A stretch of 64,000 nucleotides of DNA from an uncultured Clostridia bacterium (GTDB taxonomy: Bacteria; Bacillota; Clostridia; Saccharofermentanales; Saccharofermentanaceae), in NCBI GenBank assembly GCA_946407705.1, contig CAMJPC010000001.1, positions 62,001 to 126,000 on the forward strand, given 5' to 3'. Position 1 is the stretch's first letter. Each line of letters starts with the position of its first letter. Of the stretch, positions 53,822-63,709 are shown in pieces. The notes under the pieces are model-generated. The model was not told the origin of the DNA, did no database searches, and saw nothing but the letters and a program-made list of their open reading frames with translations. Position numbers and translations under genes: made by a program.

Positions 53822-54640
53822 ATGTTTGACATATTGTATTCAGGCTACAGTTATACCCACAAGGACGGGATCAGGTTTGATACCGAGACGGGTCATGCAG
53901 GTTTTGACTGGTGGCTTCTTGTCTTCACTCACAGTCCGGTTTACTTTCCAACTGAAGACGGAATGAGTCTCTGCCCTGCCGGAACCCTGATCCTCTTCCC
54001 TCAGAACACTCACAAGTTCTACTATTCTCCAGAGGGAGAACCTTACACAAATGACTGGATCCATTTCAAGACGGACGAGAACATGATATTGGATTTCCCC
54101 CTTAAGGGAACTCCTTTCAAACCCTCTGATCCCGAATACATACATAATCTGATCAAGCTCATTTCCTGGGAGGCGCAGATTAGTTCAGACCCTTCAAACC
54201 CGATCATCAGAGATCTGTTCCATGCACTTATCTCAAAGCTGTCAGGAGACATTACGACACGTTCTGAATCCTCATACCATCCACAGCTTCAGAACCTCAG
54301 AAAAGAGATATTGCTCCACCCTGAAAACCCCTGGACCGTATCGAAGATGTCCGACAGTCTGAGCATCAGTCCCGCGCATCTTCAGCTTCTTTACAGGAAT
54401 ACATTCGGCATCTCCTGCATGAATGACGTTATCAGATCAAGGATCAAGCTTGCGCAGGATAAGCTCTTATATTCCGCAGACACGATAAGTTCCGTCGGTG
54501 AACAGTGCGGATACAGGAACACCGAACACTTCTGCAGACAGTTCAGAAAGTTCACCGGACTGTCTCCTCGTCAATACAGAGTCAAAGCATTGCAAAAACA
54601 AAGCAGGGAGATAAACACTAATGAAGAAACAGGCATTTAA
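53822..54640 (+). CDS. AraC-family transcriptional regulator
   Basis: 272 residues: an N-terminal cupin-like sensing domain and a C-terminal double helix-turn-helix (MSDSLSISPAHLQLLYRNTFG and SVGEQCGYRNTEHFCRQFRK FTGLSPRQYR in pieces). The upstream GTG two codons earlier is less likely than ATG 53822, preceded by GGTGG. It likely controls the flanking arabinosidase genes in response to arabinose or an oligosaccharide. Its end overlaps the GH43 gene by 20 bases. Confidence 0.9.
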   Translation: MFDILYSGYSYTHKDGIRFDTETGHAGFDWWLLVFTHSPVYFPTEDGMSLCPAGTLILFPQNTHKFYYSPEGEPYTNDWIHFKTDENMILDFPLKGTPFKPSDPEYIHNLIKLISWEAQISSDPSNPIIRDLFHALISKLSGDITTRSESSYHPQLQNLRKEILLHPENPWTVSKMSDSLSISPAHLQLLYRNTFGISCMNDVIRSRIKLAQDKLLYSADTISSVGEQCGYRNTEHFCRQFRKFTGLSPRQYRVKALQKQSREINTNEETGI

Positions 54641-56057
54641 CCCTTACCTTCCGTCCTGGGAATACGTTCCTGACGGAGAGCCCTATGTGTTCGACGGACG
54701 CGTTTATGTTTACGGCTCACACGATTGTTTCAACGGACACGTCTTCTGTCTGAACGATTATGTATGCTGGTCCGCACCCGTAGATGACCTCGGAAACTGG
54801 AGATACGAAGGCGTCATCTACAAGAGGACACAGGATCCGTTAAATGAAGACGGTCACATGGCGCTTTATGCTCCCGACGTAACCATCGGACCAGACGGCA
54901 GATACTATCTTTATTATGTATTGGACAAGGTAAACGTCGTATCAGTCGCAGTATGTGACACGCCCGCAGGCAAATACGAATTCTACGGCTTCGTCCACTA
55001 CAAAGACGGAACTCTTCTCGGCAAAAAAGAAGGCGACGATCCGCAGTTCGACCCGGGCGTTATCACCGAGAACGGCGTTACGCATCTTTACACCGGTTTC
55101 TGCCCTGTCGGCGACAAGTCAAGACACGGTCCCATGCACACCGTTCTCGATTCAGACATGCTCACGATAATTAAAGGGCCGCGTTTCATCATGCCTTCAC
55201 AGCCTTATTCCGCAGGGAGCGGATATGAGGGCCACGAGTTTTTCGAGGCATCTTCGATCAGGAAAAGAAACGGCATCTACTATTTCATCTATTCATCGAT
55301 CGTTCTTCATGAGCTCTGCTACGCAACATCTGACAGTCCCGAAGGAGAGTTCAAATATCAGGGCGTCGCAGTAAGCAACTGCGACATGCACATCGACAGC
55401 TATAAGCCCGCCGAAAAGCCCGTTTACTACACTTCGAACAATCACGGAAGCATGGAAGAGATAAACGGCAGCTGGTATATCTTCTATCACCGCCACACCA
55501 ACGGAACGGTCTTCTCAAGACAGGGCTGTGCAGAGAAACTCACCTTCAACGATGACGGCACGATCAAACAGGCGCAGATTACTTCCTGCGGTCTTAACGG
55601 CGGTCCTCTCGAAGGCAAGGGCTGGTATCCCTCATACATCGCATGCAATCTCTTTAACGATACGGAGAGAACCTACACCGGCGGCAACTGGGGAGACGGA
55701 ATGTTCCTTGGTTCTGAGTTCCCGAGGATCACTCAGGACGAAGCAGATGCCGACGAGAATACAGGCTGTGGATACATCACTAACATGACCAATTCTTCAA
55801 CAGCCGGATTCAAATTCTTCGACTGCAGGAACAGCAAAGTAAGCAAGATCACGGTCAGAGGTTACGGCAACGGCGTTTACGAAGTAAGGACCGAGATCAG
55901 CGGCAAGATTTGGGGCAATATCCCCGTCGAAAACTTCAACTACTGGACAGACATTCAGGCAGACATCAGTCTTCCCGATGGAATCAACAGTCTGTACTTT
56001 ACTTTCAACGGAAGCGGCAATCCTGATTTTGCCGGCTTCGAATTGAAGGAGGATTAA
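54621..56057 (+). CDS. Glycoside hydrolase family 43 (arabinofuranosidase/xylosidase)
   Basis: 478-residue five-bladed propeller enzyme. Catalytic Asp in the early blade (PDGEPYVFDGRVYVYGSHD), Asp in YAPDVTIGPDGRYYLYY and Glu in HEFFEASSIRKRNGIYYFIY; a C-terminal beta-sandwich of about 140 residues follows. No signal peptide. AGGGAG lies before the ATG, inside the regulator. Substrate specificity (arabinan or xylan side chains) is inferred. Confidence 0.93.
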   Translation: MKKQAFNPYLPSWEYVPDGEPYVFDGRVYVYGSHDCFNGHVFCLNDYVCWSAPVDDLGNWRYEGVIYKRTQDPLNEDGHMALYAPDVTIGPDGRYYLYYVLDKVNVVSVAVCDTPAGKYEFYGFVHYKDGTLLGKKEGDDPQFDPGVITENGVTHLYTGFCPVGDKSRHGPMHTVLDSDMLTIIKGPRFIMPSQPYSAGSGYEGHEFFEASSIRKRNGIYYFIYSSIVLHELCYATSDSPEGEFKYQGVAVSNCDMHIDSYKPAEKPVYYTSNNHGSMEEINGSWYIFYHRHTNGTVFSRQGCAEKLTFNDDGTIKQAQITSCGLNGGPLEGKGWYPSYIACNLFNDTERTYTGGNWGDGMFLGSEFPRITQDEADADENTGCGYITNMTNSSTAGFKFFDCRNSKVSKITVRGYGNGVYEVRTEISGKIWGNIPVENFNYWTDIQADISLPDGINSLYFTFNGSGNPDFAGFELKED

Positions 56058-56058
56058 A

Positions 56059-57393
56059 ATGCTCAGGCAGACAACGATCAAGAACGGCAAAGTCAGAGGA
56101 CTTCCCGGAAACGATAACAGGATAACCGTTTACAGAGGTATCCCTTTCGCACAGCCCCCTGTAGGTGACCTCAGATGGAAAGCACCCCAGCCCTGCGAGG
56201 ATTGGGAAGGCACTTTGGAGGCATATCAGTTCGGTCCGATTTCCGTGCAGGACCAGCCTGCAGTAGGAACCGATGTCTACTGCAAAGAATGGCATGTTGA
56301 CCCTGAAATCCCAATGAGCGAAGACTGCCTCTATCTCAACGTCTGGACTCCCGCCAAATCAATTGACGAGAAACTTCCCGTTCTTCTCTGGATATTCGGC
56401 GGCGGTTTCCAGTGGGGATACACAGCTGAAATGGAATTCAACGGCGAGCGTCTGGCACGCAGAGGGATCGTTGTCGTAAGCGTTAACTACAGACTTGCGG
56501 CATTGGGTTTCCTTGCTCATCCGGAGCTTACTTCAGAGTCACCAGATGCTCCTGCAAACTTCGGTCTTTTGGACCAGAAAGCAGGCCTTGACTGGGTAAG
56601 AGAGAACATCGCGGCATTTGGCGGTGACCCTGATAACATTACCATCGCAGGCCAGTCTGCAGGCGGCGGAAGCGTCCTTAACCAGATGACAAACGAAGAT
56701 AACTTCGGAAAGATAAAAGGCGCGGTCATCATGAGCGGACTGATCCGTTTCCCCGGGGACGACATCCTGCTCCCTGTCGACCTGAAAAGATCTGAGCAGA
56801 AAGGCGCTGAGTTCCTTGATTTTCTCGGTGTAAAGAGCATCGCTGAAGCACGCGGATTAGATGCCTTCTTCATCAGGGACAAGTACGCCGAATGGGCAAA
56901 GGATCATCCGAGATTTGCTCCCTGCGAGGATGGTGTTAATTACAGGAGCGATGCCCTTCTCATGTTTGAGGAAAACAAGATCAACGGCATTCCCGTATTG
57001 GCCGGATACACCACAGACGAATTCGATTTTAACGGTACTCACGTTGTCGAAAAGACAGTTAAGGAATCCTGCTCAAAAGCAGTTGCTGCAGGCGCCGGTC
57101 CGGTCTATGTATATGAATTCGGCACTGATATTCCGGGCGAAGACAACCCGGGCAATTTCCACTCTGTTGATCTCTGGTTTTGGTTCGACAATGTCATCAA
57201 GTGCTGGAGGCCCATGCGCGGAAGACATTTCGAACTTGCAAGACAGATGGCTAATTATCTCGCGGGATTCGTTAAGACGCATGATCCCAACTGCATGGAC
57301 GATGACGGTTCGCAGATGCCCGTTTGGAAGCCTTACAAAAGCGGAGATTCCGGCGTAATGAAGTTCACTTCAGAAGGAGCGGTTCCCTCTTAA
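56059..57393 (+). CDS. Type-B carboxylesterase
   Basis: 444-residue alpha/beta hydrolase. Motifs are EDCLYLNVWTP, oxyanion hole FGGGFQWG, nucleophile GQSAGGGS at about residue 198, and FHSVDLWFWF carrying the probable His. No signal peptide. Between GH43 and YesL it may remove acetyl or feruloyl groups from imported hemicellulose oligomers. It follows the GH43 stop by one base, with GGAGG upstream. Confidence 0.88.
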   Translation: MLRQTTIKNGKVRGLPGNDNRITVYRGIPFAQPPVGDLRWKAPQPCEDWEGTLEAYQFGPISVQDQPAVGTDVYCKEWHVDPEIPMSEDCLYLNVWTPAKSIDEKLPVLLWIFGGGFQWGYTAEMEFNGERLARRGIVVVSVNYRLAALGFLAHPELTSESPDAPANFGLLDQKAGLDWVRENIAAFGGDPDNITIAGQSAGGGSVLNQMTNEDNFGKIKGAVIMSGLIRFPGDDILLPVDLKRSEQKGAEFLDFLGVKSIAEARGLDAFFIRDKYAEWAKDHPRFAPCEDGVNYRSDALLMFEENKINGIPVLAGYTTDEFDFNGTHVVEKTVKESCSKAVAAGAGPVYVYEFGTDIPGEDNPGNFHSVDLWFWFDNVIKCWRPMRGRHFELARQMANYLAGFVKTHDPNCMDDDGSQMPVWKPYKSGDSGVMKFTSEGAVPS

Positions 57394-58151
57394 GATTCGG
57401 TCTTCTCCTCTTCTTCACCATCATCGCTGACTTCATCTTCATCAGCATCATCAGAGTCCGGTTCCTGAGAGTCTTCTTCGGAATCGGATTCTTTTTTGTA
57501 ATTGTCCGGCGCGATCTTATTGCCGTTCCTGTCTATGCCGTCAAGCTTGTCAAATACCGGCATGTGGATACATGCGCAGAAATACCACGGAAGCGAGATT
57601 CCGAAAGAAACCAGAAGCGGGATGAATCTGTAATCCAGAACGATAAGCACGCCCAACGCGATGAAGAACGCCTGTACGACAAGCATAAGTATCGTCCTTA
57701 CGGGATGAACGACACAAATGATCGCAGCATTCTTGAAGATATCTTTTGTCTTATTGATGTAGTGTGCCTGAAGTGGAAAGATGTAGAGCATCAGCGCGAA
57801 TACGAGCACGAAAAGAACCACCGCGCAGGTCTTCATTGCTTCAGAAAAGCCAGTTCCGATCTGCCTTGAATAATAGAAGTCGTAGCCCAAAGCGCCTTCG
57901 ATGACAAGCAGGATCAGCCAGATGACCGTCGCCTGCTTGAAGTTCTTTCCGAATGCTATGAAGAACTCCTTTGTTACCATGACATCCTCGTTATGGAGAA
58001 GCTTATAGATGATCGACTCCATTGCGCTTATTGCGGCTCCTGCGGTAAAAACCGGAACACTGCATAACAATACCAGGATGTTGAGCCAGACAAGATCTGC
58101 CGCCCTGGTAAGAAACTGCATCAAAGGACTGTCATATCTGAATATGTTCAT
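57390..58151 (-). CDS. YesL-like DUF624 membrane protein
   Basis: 253 residues with about five helices and a highly acidic C-terminal tail. DUF624/YesL proteins accompany YesMN two-component systems and LplBC-type sugar transporters, but their biochemical role is undefined. The family pattern is visible in WLNILVLLCSVPVFTAGAA near the N-terminus. It overlaps the convergent esterase by four bases. Confidence 0.85.
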   Translation of the reverse strand: MNIFRYDSPLMQFLTRAADLVWLNILVLLCSVPVFTAGAAISAMESIIYKLLHNEDVMVTKEFFIAFGKNFKQATVIWLILLVIEGALGYDFYYSRQIGTGFSEAMKTCAVVLFVLVFALMLYIFPLQAHYINKTKDIFKNAAIICVVHPVRTILMLVVQAFFIALGVLIVLDYRFIPLLVSFGISLPWYFCACIHMPVFDKLDGIDRNGNKIAPDNYKKESDSEEDSQEPDSDDADEDEVSDDGEEEEKTES

Positions 58152-58218
58152 GGAAAACTCCCGCTTATAAACTAACGATAATAATACATTAAAGGCTTCG
58201 ATTATTCTATCCTTTTAA

Positions 58219-58254
58219 ATGTTTCAGGCGTCCCTGACGGGGCGCCTGAAACAT
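58219..58254 (-). terminator. Terminator after the ABC permease operon
   Basis: 12-bp perfect stem ATGTTTCAGGCG/CGCCTGAAACAT, with a further CC/GG pair inside, followed by TTTAAAAGG on the minus strand; a moderate T-run. Confidence 0.75.
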
Positions 58255-58282
58255 AAACCGTTGAAACACAAAGGACGTTATT

Positions 58283-59170
58283 TTATTCTTTAACACCACC
58301 GATTGTAAGACCGGTAACGAAATACCTCTGAAGGAACGGATAGATGAAAAGGATCGGAACCATCGTGCAGATGGTAGCTGCCGCTCTGATAGAGGTAGGC
58401 GTGATCGTCGTTCCTGAGTTCTTAAGACCTTCAACGCTTCCTGCGGATCTCATTGCAGTCTGGAGCTGCTTCATGAGCTCATATTGGAGAACTGTGAGTT
58501 CGTCATGCATCTTGTTGTAGAGCATTGCGTCGAACCATGAGTTCCAGTGATAGACTGCGACGAAGAGTGCGATCGTAGCGTAAACAGGCTTGCACAGAGG
58601 CGAGATGATGCTGTAAAAGATCTTGAAGTAACCTGCACCGTCGATCTGGGCAGATTCCTCAAGGGAATCCGGAATACCATTCATGTAGTTACGGATAACG
58701 AGCATGTTGAATGCGCTGACCGCACCGGGAATGATGTAAACCAGGAAGTTATTTGTAAGTCCGAGTTTCTGATATACGAGATACGTAGGAATGAGACCGC
58801 CGTTAACGTACATGGTGATGACCCAGAACAGTGAGAAACTCTTCTTGAAAAGGAATCTCTTTCTGCTGATAACATATGCAAGAACCGCATTGACTATGAG
58901 GGAAATGAGAGTACCTGCAACTGTTCTTACAACAGTGTTTACAGCACCCATTCTGTAGCCTTCCTTAGCGAAAACGGCCTTGTAGTTATCGAGTGTCCAC
59001 TGATGAGGAATGAAATGGATCCTTCGAACGATCGTATCAAAACCATCATTGAACGAAATTGCGAGCGTGTTGATGATAGGATAAAGCGTTACGACAACGA
59101 ATATGACGAGGAATAATACAAGGAAAACCTCGAAAATTATATCACCAGCATGATATCTTTTCATTTTCAT
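58283..59170 (-). CDS. Carbohydrate ABC transporter permease, LplC type
   Basis: 295 residues, six helices. The cytoplasmic EAA loop is seen in SLEESAQIDGAGYFKIFYSI. It pairs with the upstream LplB-type permease. No ATPase gene is present here; such systems often use a shared multiple-sugar ATPase encoded elsewhere. It is the last gene of this operon. Confidence 0.93.
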   Translation of the reverse strand: MKMKRYHAGDIIFEVFLVLFLVIFVVVTLYPIINTLAISFNDGFDTIVRRIHFIPHQWTLDNYKAVFAKEGYRMGAVNTVVRTVAGTLISLIVNAVLAYVISRKRFLFKKSFSLFWVITMYVNGGLIPTYLVYQKLGLTNNFLVYIIPGAVSAFNMLVIRNYMNGIPDSLEESAQIDGAGYFKIFYSIISPLCKPVYATIALFVAVYHWNSWFDAMLYNKMHDELTVLQYELMKQLQTAMRSAGSVEGLKNSGTTITPTSIRAAATICTMVPILFIYPFLQRYFVTGLTIGGVKE

Positions 59171-59184
59171 AAAACATCCCCTCC

Positions 59185-60138
59185 TTAGAATAACCGTTCA
59201 TCACCGGTCTTCTTGGCAGTCCAGTTACCAAGGCAGACAAGTATGAGAGCGATAAGACTCTTGAAGATACCTGCTGCAGTACCGAATGAGAAGTCGAACT
59301 GAGAAATACCCCAGTCGAGGATGAATACGTCAAGGATCTTGGAAACATCGGAGATAACGTCGTTACCGAGGATGTACTGGAGTTCGAAACCTGCGTTCAG
59401 AACGTTACCGATGTTGATGAGCAAGAGGATCATGATCGTCGGGCGGAGTGAAGGAAGTGTGATGTACCAAACCTTCTGTAATCTGCTTGCGCCGTCCATG
59501 TCAGCTGCTTCATAAAGTGAAGGATCGATCGCAGTGATAGCTGCGAGATATATGATTGCATTCCATCCCGTTTCTTTCCAAACATTGGAGAAGGCAACTA
59601 TCCACCAGAAATAGCCTTTTATGGCAAAGAAGTCGATAGGGCTTTCATTGCCGCAAACGTTCATGAGGAACTCGTTGACGATACCGTCAGATGCAAGGAT
59701 ATCACGAACGATTGCCGTAACGATGATCCAGGAAAGGAAGTGCGGCATGTAAGAGATCGTCTGGACGAACTTCTTTGCAAATACGATGCGTACTTCGTTA
59801 AGGATCAAAGCAAAAGCTATGGCGGTTACAAAGTGGAATACAAGGTTTATAACGCCCATGCACAGCGTATTTCTGAACGCGAGAAAGAACGTTTTGTTTT
59901 CGAATAATTTCTGGAATTTAGCAAGACCAACCCACTGGGATCCAAAGAATCCCTTTGCCGGCTTATAATCCTGGAACGCAGTGACCCAGCCGAAAACGGG
60001 TATATAGTAAAAGATTATTCCATAGATAAGAAGAAGTGCTGAGGAAATAAGGAGAAATGGCTGTCTCTTGGCTTCAGCCCAAACCTTAACTTTTTTGTGG
60101 GCCTGAAGATCCTCAGGTCTGATTGTATTACTTGCCAT
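59185..60138 (-). CDS. Carbohydrate ABC transporter permease, LplB type
   Basis: 317 residues, six helices. EAA loop DPSLYEAADMDGASRLQKVW at about residue 225. N-terminal Lys/Arg-rich cytoplasmic segment precedes the first helix. Forms the membrane channel with the LplC-type partner 14 bases downstream. It likely imports arabino- or xylo-oligosaccharides given the enzymes next door. Confidence 0.93.
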   Translation of the reverse strand: MASNTIRPEDLQAHKKVKVWAEAKRQPFLLISSALLLIYGIIFYYIPVFGWVTAFQDYKPAKGFFGSQWVGLAKFQKLFENKTFFLAFRNTLCMGVINLVFHFVTAIAFALILNEVRIVFAKKFVQTISYMPHFLSWIIVTAIVRDILASDGIVNEFLMNVCGNESPIDFFAIKGYFWWIVAFSNVWKETGWNAIIYLAAITAIDPSLYEAADMDGASRLQKVWYITLPSLRPTIMILLLINIGNVLNAGFELQYILGNDVISDVSKILDVFILDWGISQFDFSFGTAAGIFKSLIALILVCLGNWTAKKTGDERLF

Positions 60139-60195
60139 AAAAACCTCTGAAAAAAGGGATTAAGAGTTTGTTTTGGGGAAAATTTTTAGTAAGAA

Positions 60196-60230
60196 TAGGC
60201 GGCCATCGACAGATGTCCTATGGCCGCCTA
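60196..60230 (-). other. Intercistronic hairpin between solute-binding protein and permeases
   Basis: 11-bp perfect stem TAGGCGGCCAT/ATGGCCGCCTA with a 13-nt loop, then weak T-rich sequence. Such structures allow more binding protein than permease to be made by partial termination or mRNA protection. Confidence 0.7.
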
Positions 60231-60285
60231 CCCCGTTACATTTTAAATAATGCCGTAAGCGACAAGTTTAACTTGTTAACCCAGC

Positions 60286-62007
60286 TTATTTCTTCTGGCT
60301 TGCTACGAAATCGTCGTAAGCCTTGATACGTCTATCGAGCTCCTGCTGCATCTCAGCGATGAAGTCCTCAGGCTTGCATGCTGCATAAGCTTTCATGTAC
60401 TCATCCCAAGTCTTCTCGAAGTCCTTAGCCATAACAACCTTAGGCAGCCACTGGTGCTTGCACTCACCCATCTTTGTCCAGGCAGTACCACCAGCTGTGT
60501 CAGTCTTCATGTTGTTGGAGTAAGAATACATCGGGAACCAGACGCCTGCCTTGTTGACAGAGTGGAGAAGTTCAACGTATGTATTGACCTTGTAAGCATC
60601 GAATACCTTCTTTACGGGCTCAGGGAGTGAATCCTTGAATTCGGAAGGCTGCTCTGTAGGCATCATAGCGTTCTTACCGTCTCTGGATGTACCAGACCAC
60701 TGAGGGAAGTAAGAATATGTGCAGAGGTGCTTTGTCTTGTAGGTAGGATCAGCTGCGTTCTTACGCATCTCTTCTGTTCTGTAGAACAGACCGTTGTCGT
60801 CTACCTTGTAGTCAACATCCTTAACGCCCCAGAAACGGAGGTCATGGATTTCCTGAGAAAGGAGATCGTCGATGAACTTGAAAGCGCCATCGATGTCCTT
60901 GCAGTTCTTTGTGATAGCAATACCGGAAGAAACGTTGAGTGTACCACCGGATGTATACCACTGATTCTCAATTCCCTTATCGATCGTAAGACCGAGAGGA
61001 ATGTAGTTGTAACCATACTTCTCTGTATCCTGTGTCTTGAAGACGTCGTTTACAGTGTAAGCGAAATCCCACCACTGGTCGCACATACCGAGAACTACAC
61101 CTGTAGAAAGCTTGGAGATATAGTCATCATACTTCATTGTGAATGCGCCTGTGTCGATGATACCCTTCTGATACTCTTCGTTGAGCTTCTTGAAGTATCT
61201 CTTAGCAGTAGGTGTTGTGTTGTAGTCCATGATCTTCTTTGTCTCAAGATTGACCATGCAGGAACCGTCGTTCGGATAACCATCGAGGAACTGAGGAGCG
61301 TTCTCGATGCAGAAATAACGCCAGTCATCGCAGAGCATTGTGTAAGGAATGTTCTTCTTACCGTCATGTGTTGTAGGGTTAGCTGCATTGTAGTCTTCGA
61401 GAACCTTGAAGTACTCGTCGAGTGTCTCGATCTTAGGATACTTAGCCCACTCAAGAACTCTTGCCTGGATCCAGAAAGCCTCACCATTCTGTGTGGTGGT
61501 CTTATCCTCACCGTAGATGTTCTCGAACGGATTCATCCAGTAGATCTTTCCGTCAGACTGTCTGAACTGGCTCCACTCATAATCAGAGAAGAACTCTTTG
61601 ATGTTCGGATACTTGTCAATGTAATCATCCCAAGCGATGAGAGCGCCAGCCTCATAGAGAGCCTTCATAGCGTCGCCGCCGTTGATGAAATCGGGATACT
61701 CACCGGAAGCGATGAATACGCCGACAGCTTCAGATGCTTCCTGACCAGCGAGCCATGTCTCGTTGCACTTTGCACCGATCTTATCAGCGATGATCTTCTG
61801 GATTTCATTGTCCTTGTTGATCTCGGTAGTAGCGGGAACAGCAAAGAATGCACTGAACTCCTTGATCTGAGCGGGAGCTGCTCCACTCGTTTCACCGGGA
61901 GCTGTTGAACCAGCTGTGGTGGCACCGGGTGTCTTGGTACAGCCTGCCATTGCAGAAACTGACATCAATGATGCCAAAGCAACTGCTGCAATTTTGGATT
62001 TCTTCAT
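60286..62007 (-). CDS. Sugar ABC transporter solute-binding lipoprotein, LplA type
   Basis: 573 residues with a lipoprotein signal and lipobox MAGC at about residues 21-24, then a Thr/Gly/Ser linker. The long form with several aromatic residues matches binding proteins of LplBC/YesOPQ-like importers of oligosaccharides. A TATAAT lies upstream, but no -35, as expected of an AraC-dependent promoter. A strong hairpin separates it from the permease genes. Confidence 0.9.
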   Translation of the reverse strand: MKKSKIAAVALASLMSVSAMAGCTKTPGATTAGSTAPGETSGAAPAQIKEFSAFFAVPATTEINKDNEIQKIIADKIGAKCNETWLAGQEASEAVGVFIASGEYPDFINGGDAMKALYEAGALIAWDDYIDKYPNIKEFFSDYEWSQFRQSDGKIYWMNPFENIYGEDKTTTQNGEAFWIQARVLEWAKYPKIETLDEYFKVLEDYNAANPTTHDGKKNIPYTMLCDDWRYFCIENAPQFLDGYPNDGSCMVNLETKKIMDYNTTPTAKRYFKKLNEEYQKGIIDTGAFTMKYDDYISKLSTGVVLGMCDQWWDFAYTVNDVFKTQDTEKYGYNYIPLGLTIDKGIENQWYTSGGTLNVSSGIAITKNCKDIDGAFKFIDDLLSQEIHDLRFWGVKDVDYKVDDNGLFYRTEEMRKNAADPTYKTKHLCTYSYFPQWSGTSRDGKNAMMPTEQPSEFKDSLPEPVKKVFDAYKVNTYVELLHSVNKAGVWFPMYSYSNNMKTDTAGGTAWTKMGECKHQWLPKVVMAKDFEKTWDEYMKAYAACKPEDFIAEMQQELDRRIKAYDDFVASQKK

Positions 62008-62045
62008 AATTGGACCTTCCTTTCTATATTTTGTCCGTTGTAGTG

Positions 62046-62051
62046 ATTATA
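62046..62051 (-). promoter_or_regulatory. -10 element of the solute-binding protein operon
   Basis: TATAAT on the minus strand, 38 bases before the ATG at 62007. No good -35 at 16-18 bases, so an activator such as the YesN protein encoded upstream may be needed. Confidence 0.55.
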
Positions 62052-62122
62052 CAGAGTTGTTTTTGTGTAAAACTCCGACAAATTCAAATCGGTTACCCGT
62101 CAAAATATAGAAAGTTGCACAA

Positions 62123-63709
62123 TCAGATATTCCGTCTGTACTTTGTCGGGGTACAGCCGTTTATCTCTATAAATTTAGATACAAAATAATCAATATCCTT
62201 ATAACCAACTTCAGCAGCTATGTCTGCCACCTTGCGGTCGCTCTTGAGGAGCATTTCGGCAGCGGCGCTGATCCTGCAGTTATTCAGGTAGTCCTTAAAA
62301 GATATTCCGTACTTCTTATGGAAAAGCTGGCCTAGATACGAACTGTTGATGTAATACATCTTGCCCAGATCCCTCAATGTCAGGTTCTCGGCATAGTGAT
62401 CCTGGATATATCTTTCTACGTCCTTAAGACCTCTGTGACCGGAATCCTTCTTGAGCTGTGTCAGATAATCGGAATACTCAAGGGCGAATGTCTTGAAATG
62501 CTCCTTGAAGTTTTTTCCGGGAACGAATACGTCGTCACTTATATAAAGAAGGATATTATCCTGTTCGACCGTCTCATCGATCTCAACGGCAAGGTGGATC
62601 ATCCTGAACAGGAAGTAGTTGATGTTAAGGTTCAGGAATCTGTTGAAGTGGGCATTTTCCATGTTCTCGAAAAGCCTGTCTACACAAGCGCAGATCTCGT
62701 CATGGTCATGCTTGATGACTGCGTTGACCAGATCGTCAGCCGCATCCTTGTGGATCATCTCCTTGGCCTGGGAATGAGGAACATACATGTCGTCATCATA
62801 GAAATAGACGCTTCCGCCCTTCTGGAAGCTCCTGAAATAACGGAGCTCACAGGCACCAGTATATGAAGCGGCGAGTTTGTCCATTTCACTTACGGTCCTG
62901 CCTACGAGGAGAACGACTTCCGTGGGGATATCCCTCATCGCAGCCTTCCTGAATTCCTCAAGGAATTCACGGTCGGTCTTCCCTGCTTCCTTAGCCATGG
63001 AACCGCAGTAAAGGAATCCTATCTCATAGTCTTCCTCAAAGCCTTCGGCCTCCGGAAGCAGATGGTCGCTGTATTTTCCCAGATACTCGTTGCAGTTCTG
63101 AACTATCGTCTTCTTTATCTCGGCAACTTCCTCATCCGTCATTTCCTCGAGGCTTGCGACATTGTCGATCGTGATGTGAATGAAATTCATGTCACCCTTG
63201 AGCTCCAGATTCTCAGAGACATATTCGACCTGGTGCTGGTTGGATTTTCCGTTCAGTATCGCAACGATGTACTGTACGAGGCAGGCACGCTTGAGCTTCT
63301 CGGCATGCTCCTGCAATACGTTGTCAGCGTCCTTCTTGACGCCTATCTTGCGGAGGAGCGTTACAAGCTGCTTCTGGCTGACAGGTTTTAAGAGATAATC
63401 AACTACTCCGAGCCTCAATGCAGTCTGCGCATATTCGAAATCGGAGAAGCCGCTCAAAATGACGAAATCCGTATCGACTCCGCCTTCCTCCTTGACCCTG
63501 CTGATAAGCTCAAGGCCGGTAAGTTCGGGCATTCTTATGTCCACGATGGCAAGATCGATCTTCTTGCTCTTGATTATGTTATATGCCTCAAGTCCGTTGG
63601 AAGCCGTTCCTGCGATCTCGCATCCGTATAGTTCCCAGTCGATGAGCATCTTAAGTCCCTTAAGAATGAACGGCTCGTCATCTGCCAAAAGTACCTGAAC
63701 TCTTGCCAT
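62123..63709 (-). CDS. Response regulator of the YesN family
   Basis: 528 residues: N-terminal receiver with the phospho-acceptor Asp in LAIVDIRMPELTG, middle region of about 300 residues, and C-terminal AraC DNA-binding domain (YAENLTLRDLGKMYYINSSY, VADIAAEVGYKDIDYFVSKF). It likely activates the transporter operon just downstream when the kinase senses the oligosaccharide. It overlaps the kinase stop (63709). Confidence 0.95.
   Translation of the reverse strand: MARVQVLLADDEPFILKGLKMLIDWELYGCEIAGTASNGLEAYNIIKSKKIDLAIVDIRMPELTGLELISRVKEEGGVDTDFVILSGFSDFEYAQTALRLGVVDYLLKPVSQKQLVTLLRKIGVKKDADNVLQEHAEKLKRACLVQYIVAILNGKSNQHQVEYVSENLELKGDMNFIHITIDNVASLEEMTDEEVAEIKKTIVQNCNEYLGKYSDHLLPEAEGFEEDYEIGFLYCGSMAKEAGKTDREFLEEFRKAAMRDIPTEVVLLVGRTVSEMDKLAASYTGACELRYFRSFQKGGSVYFYDDDMYVPHSQAKEMIHKDAADDLVNAVIKHDHDEICACVDRLFENMENAHFNRFLNLNINYFLFRMIHLAVEIDETVEQDNILLYISDDVFVPGKNFKEHFKTFALEYSDYLTQLKKDSGHRGLKDVERYIQDHYAENLTLRDLGKMYYINSSYLGQLFHKKYGISFKDYLNNCRISAAAEMLLKSDRKVADIAAEVGYKDIDYFVSKFIEINGCTPTKYRRNI

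Noticed and set aside
60727..61908. A 393-codon plus-strand open frame across the solute-binding protein gene
   Set aside because: It lies wholly antisense to a well-supported lipoprotein gene, has Val/Leu/Cys-rich nonsense composition and no ribosome site; it is a codon-bias shadow.
62071..62095. A further copy of the recA/comEA repeat upstream of the solute-binding protein
   Set aside because: Only one TCCGACAAA unit, with no 10-bp periodic partner and no GAAC/GTTC palindrome.
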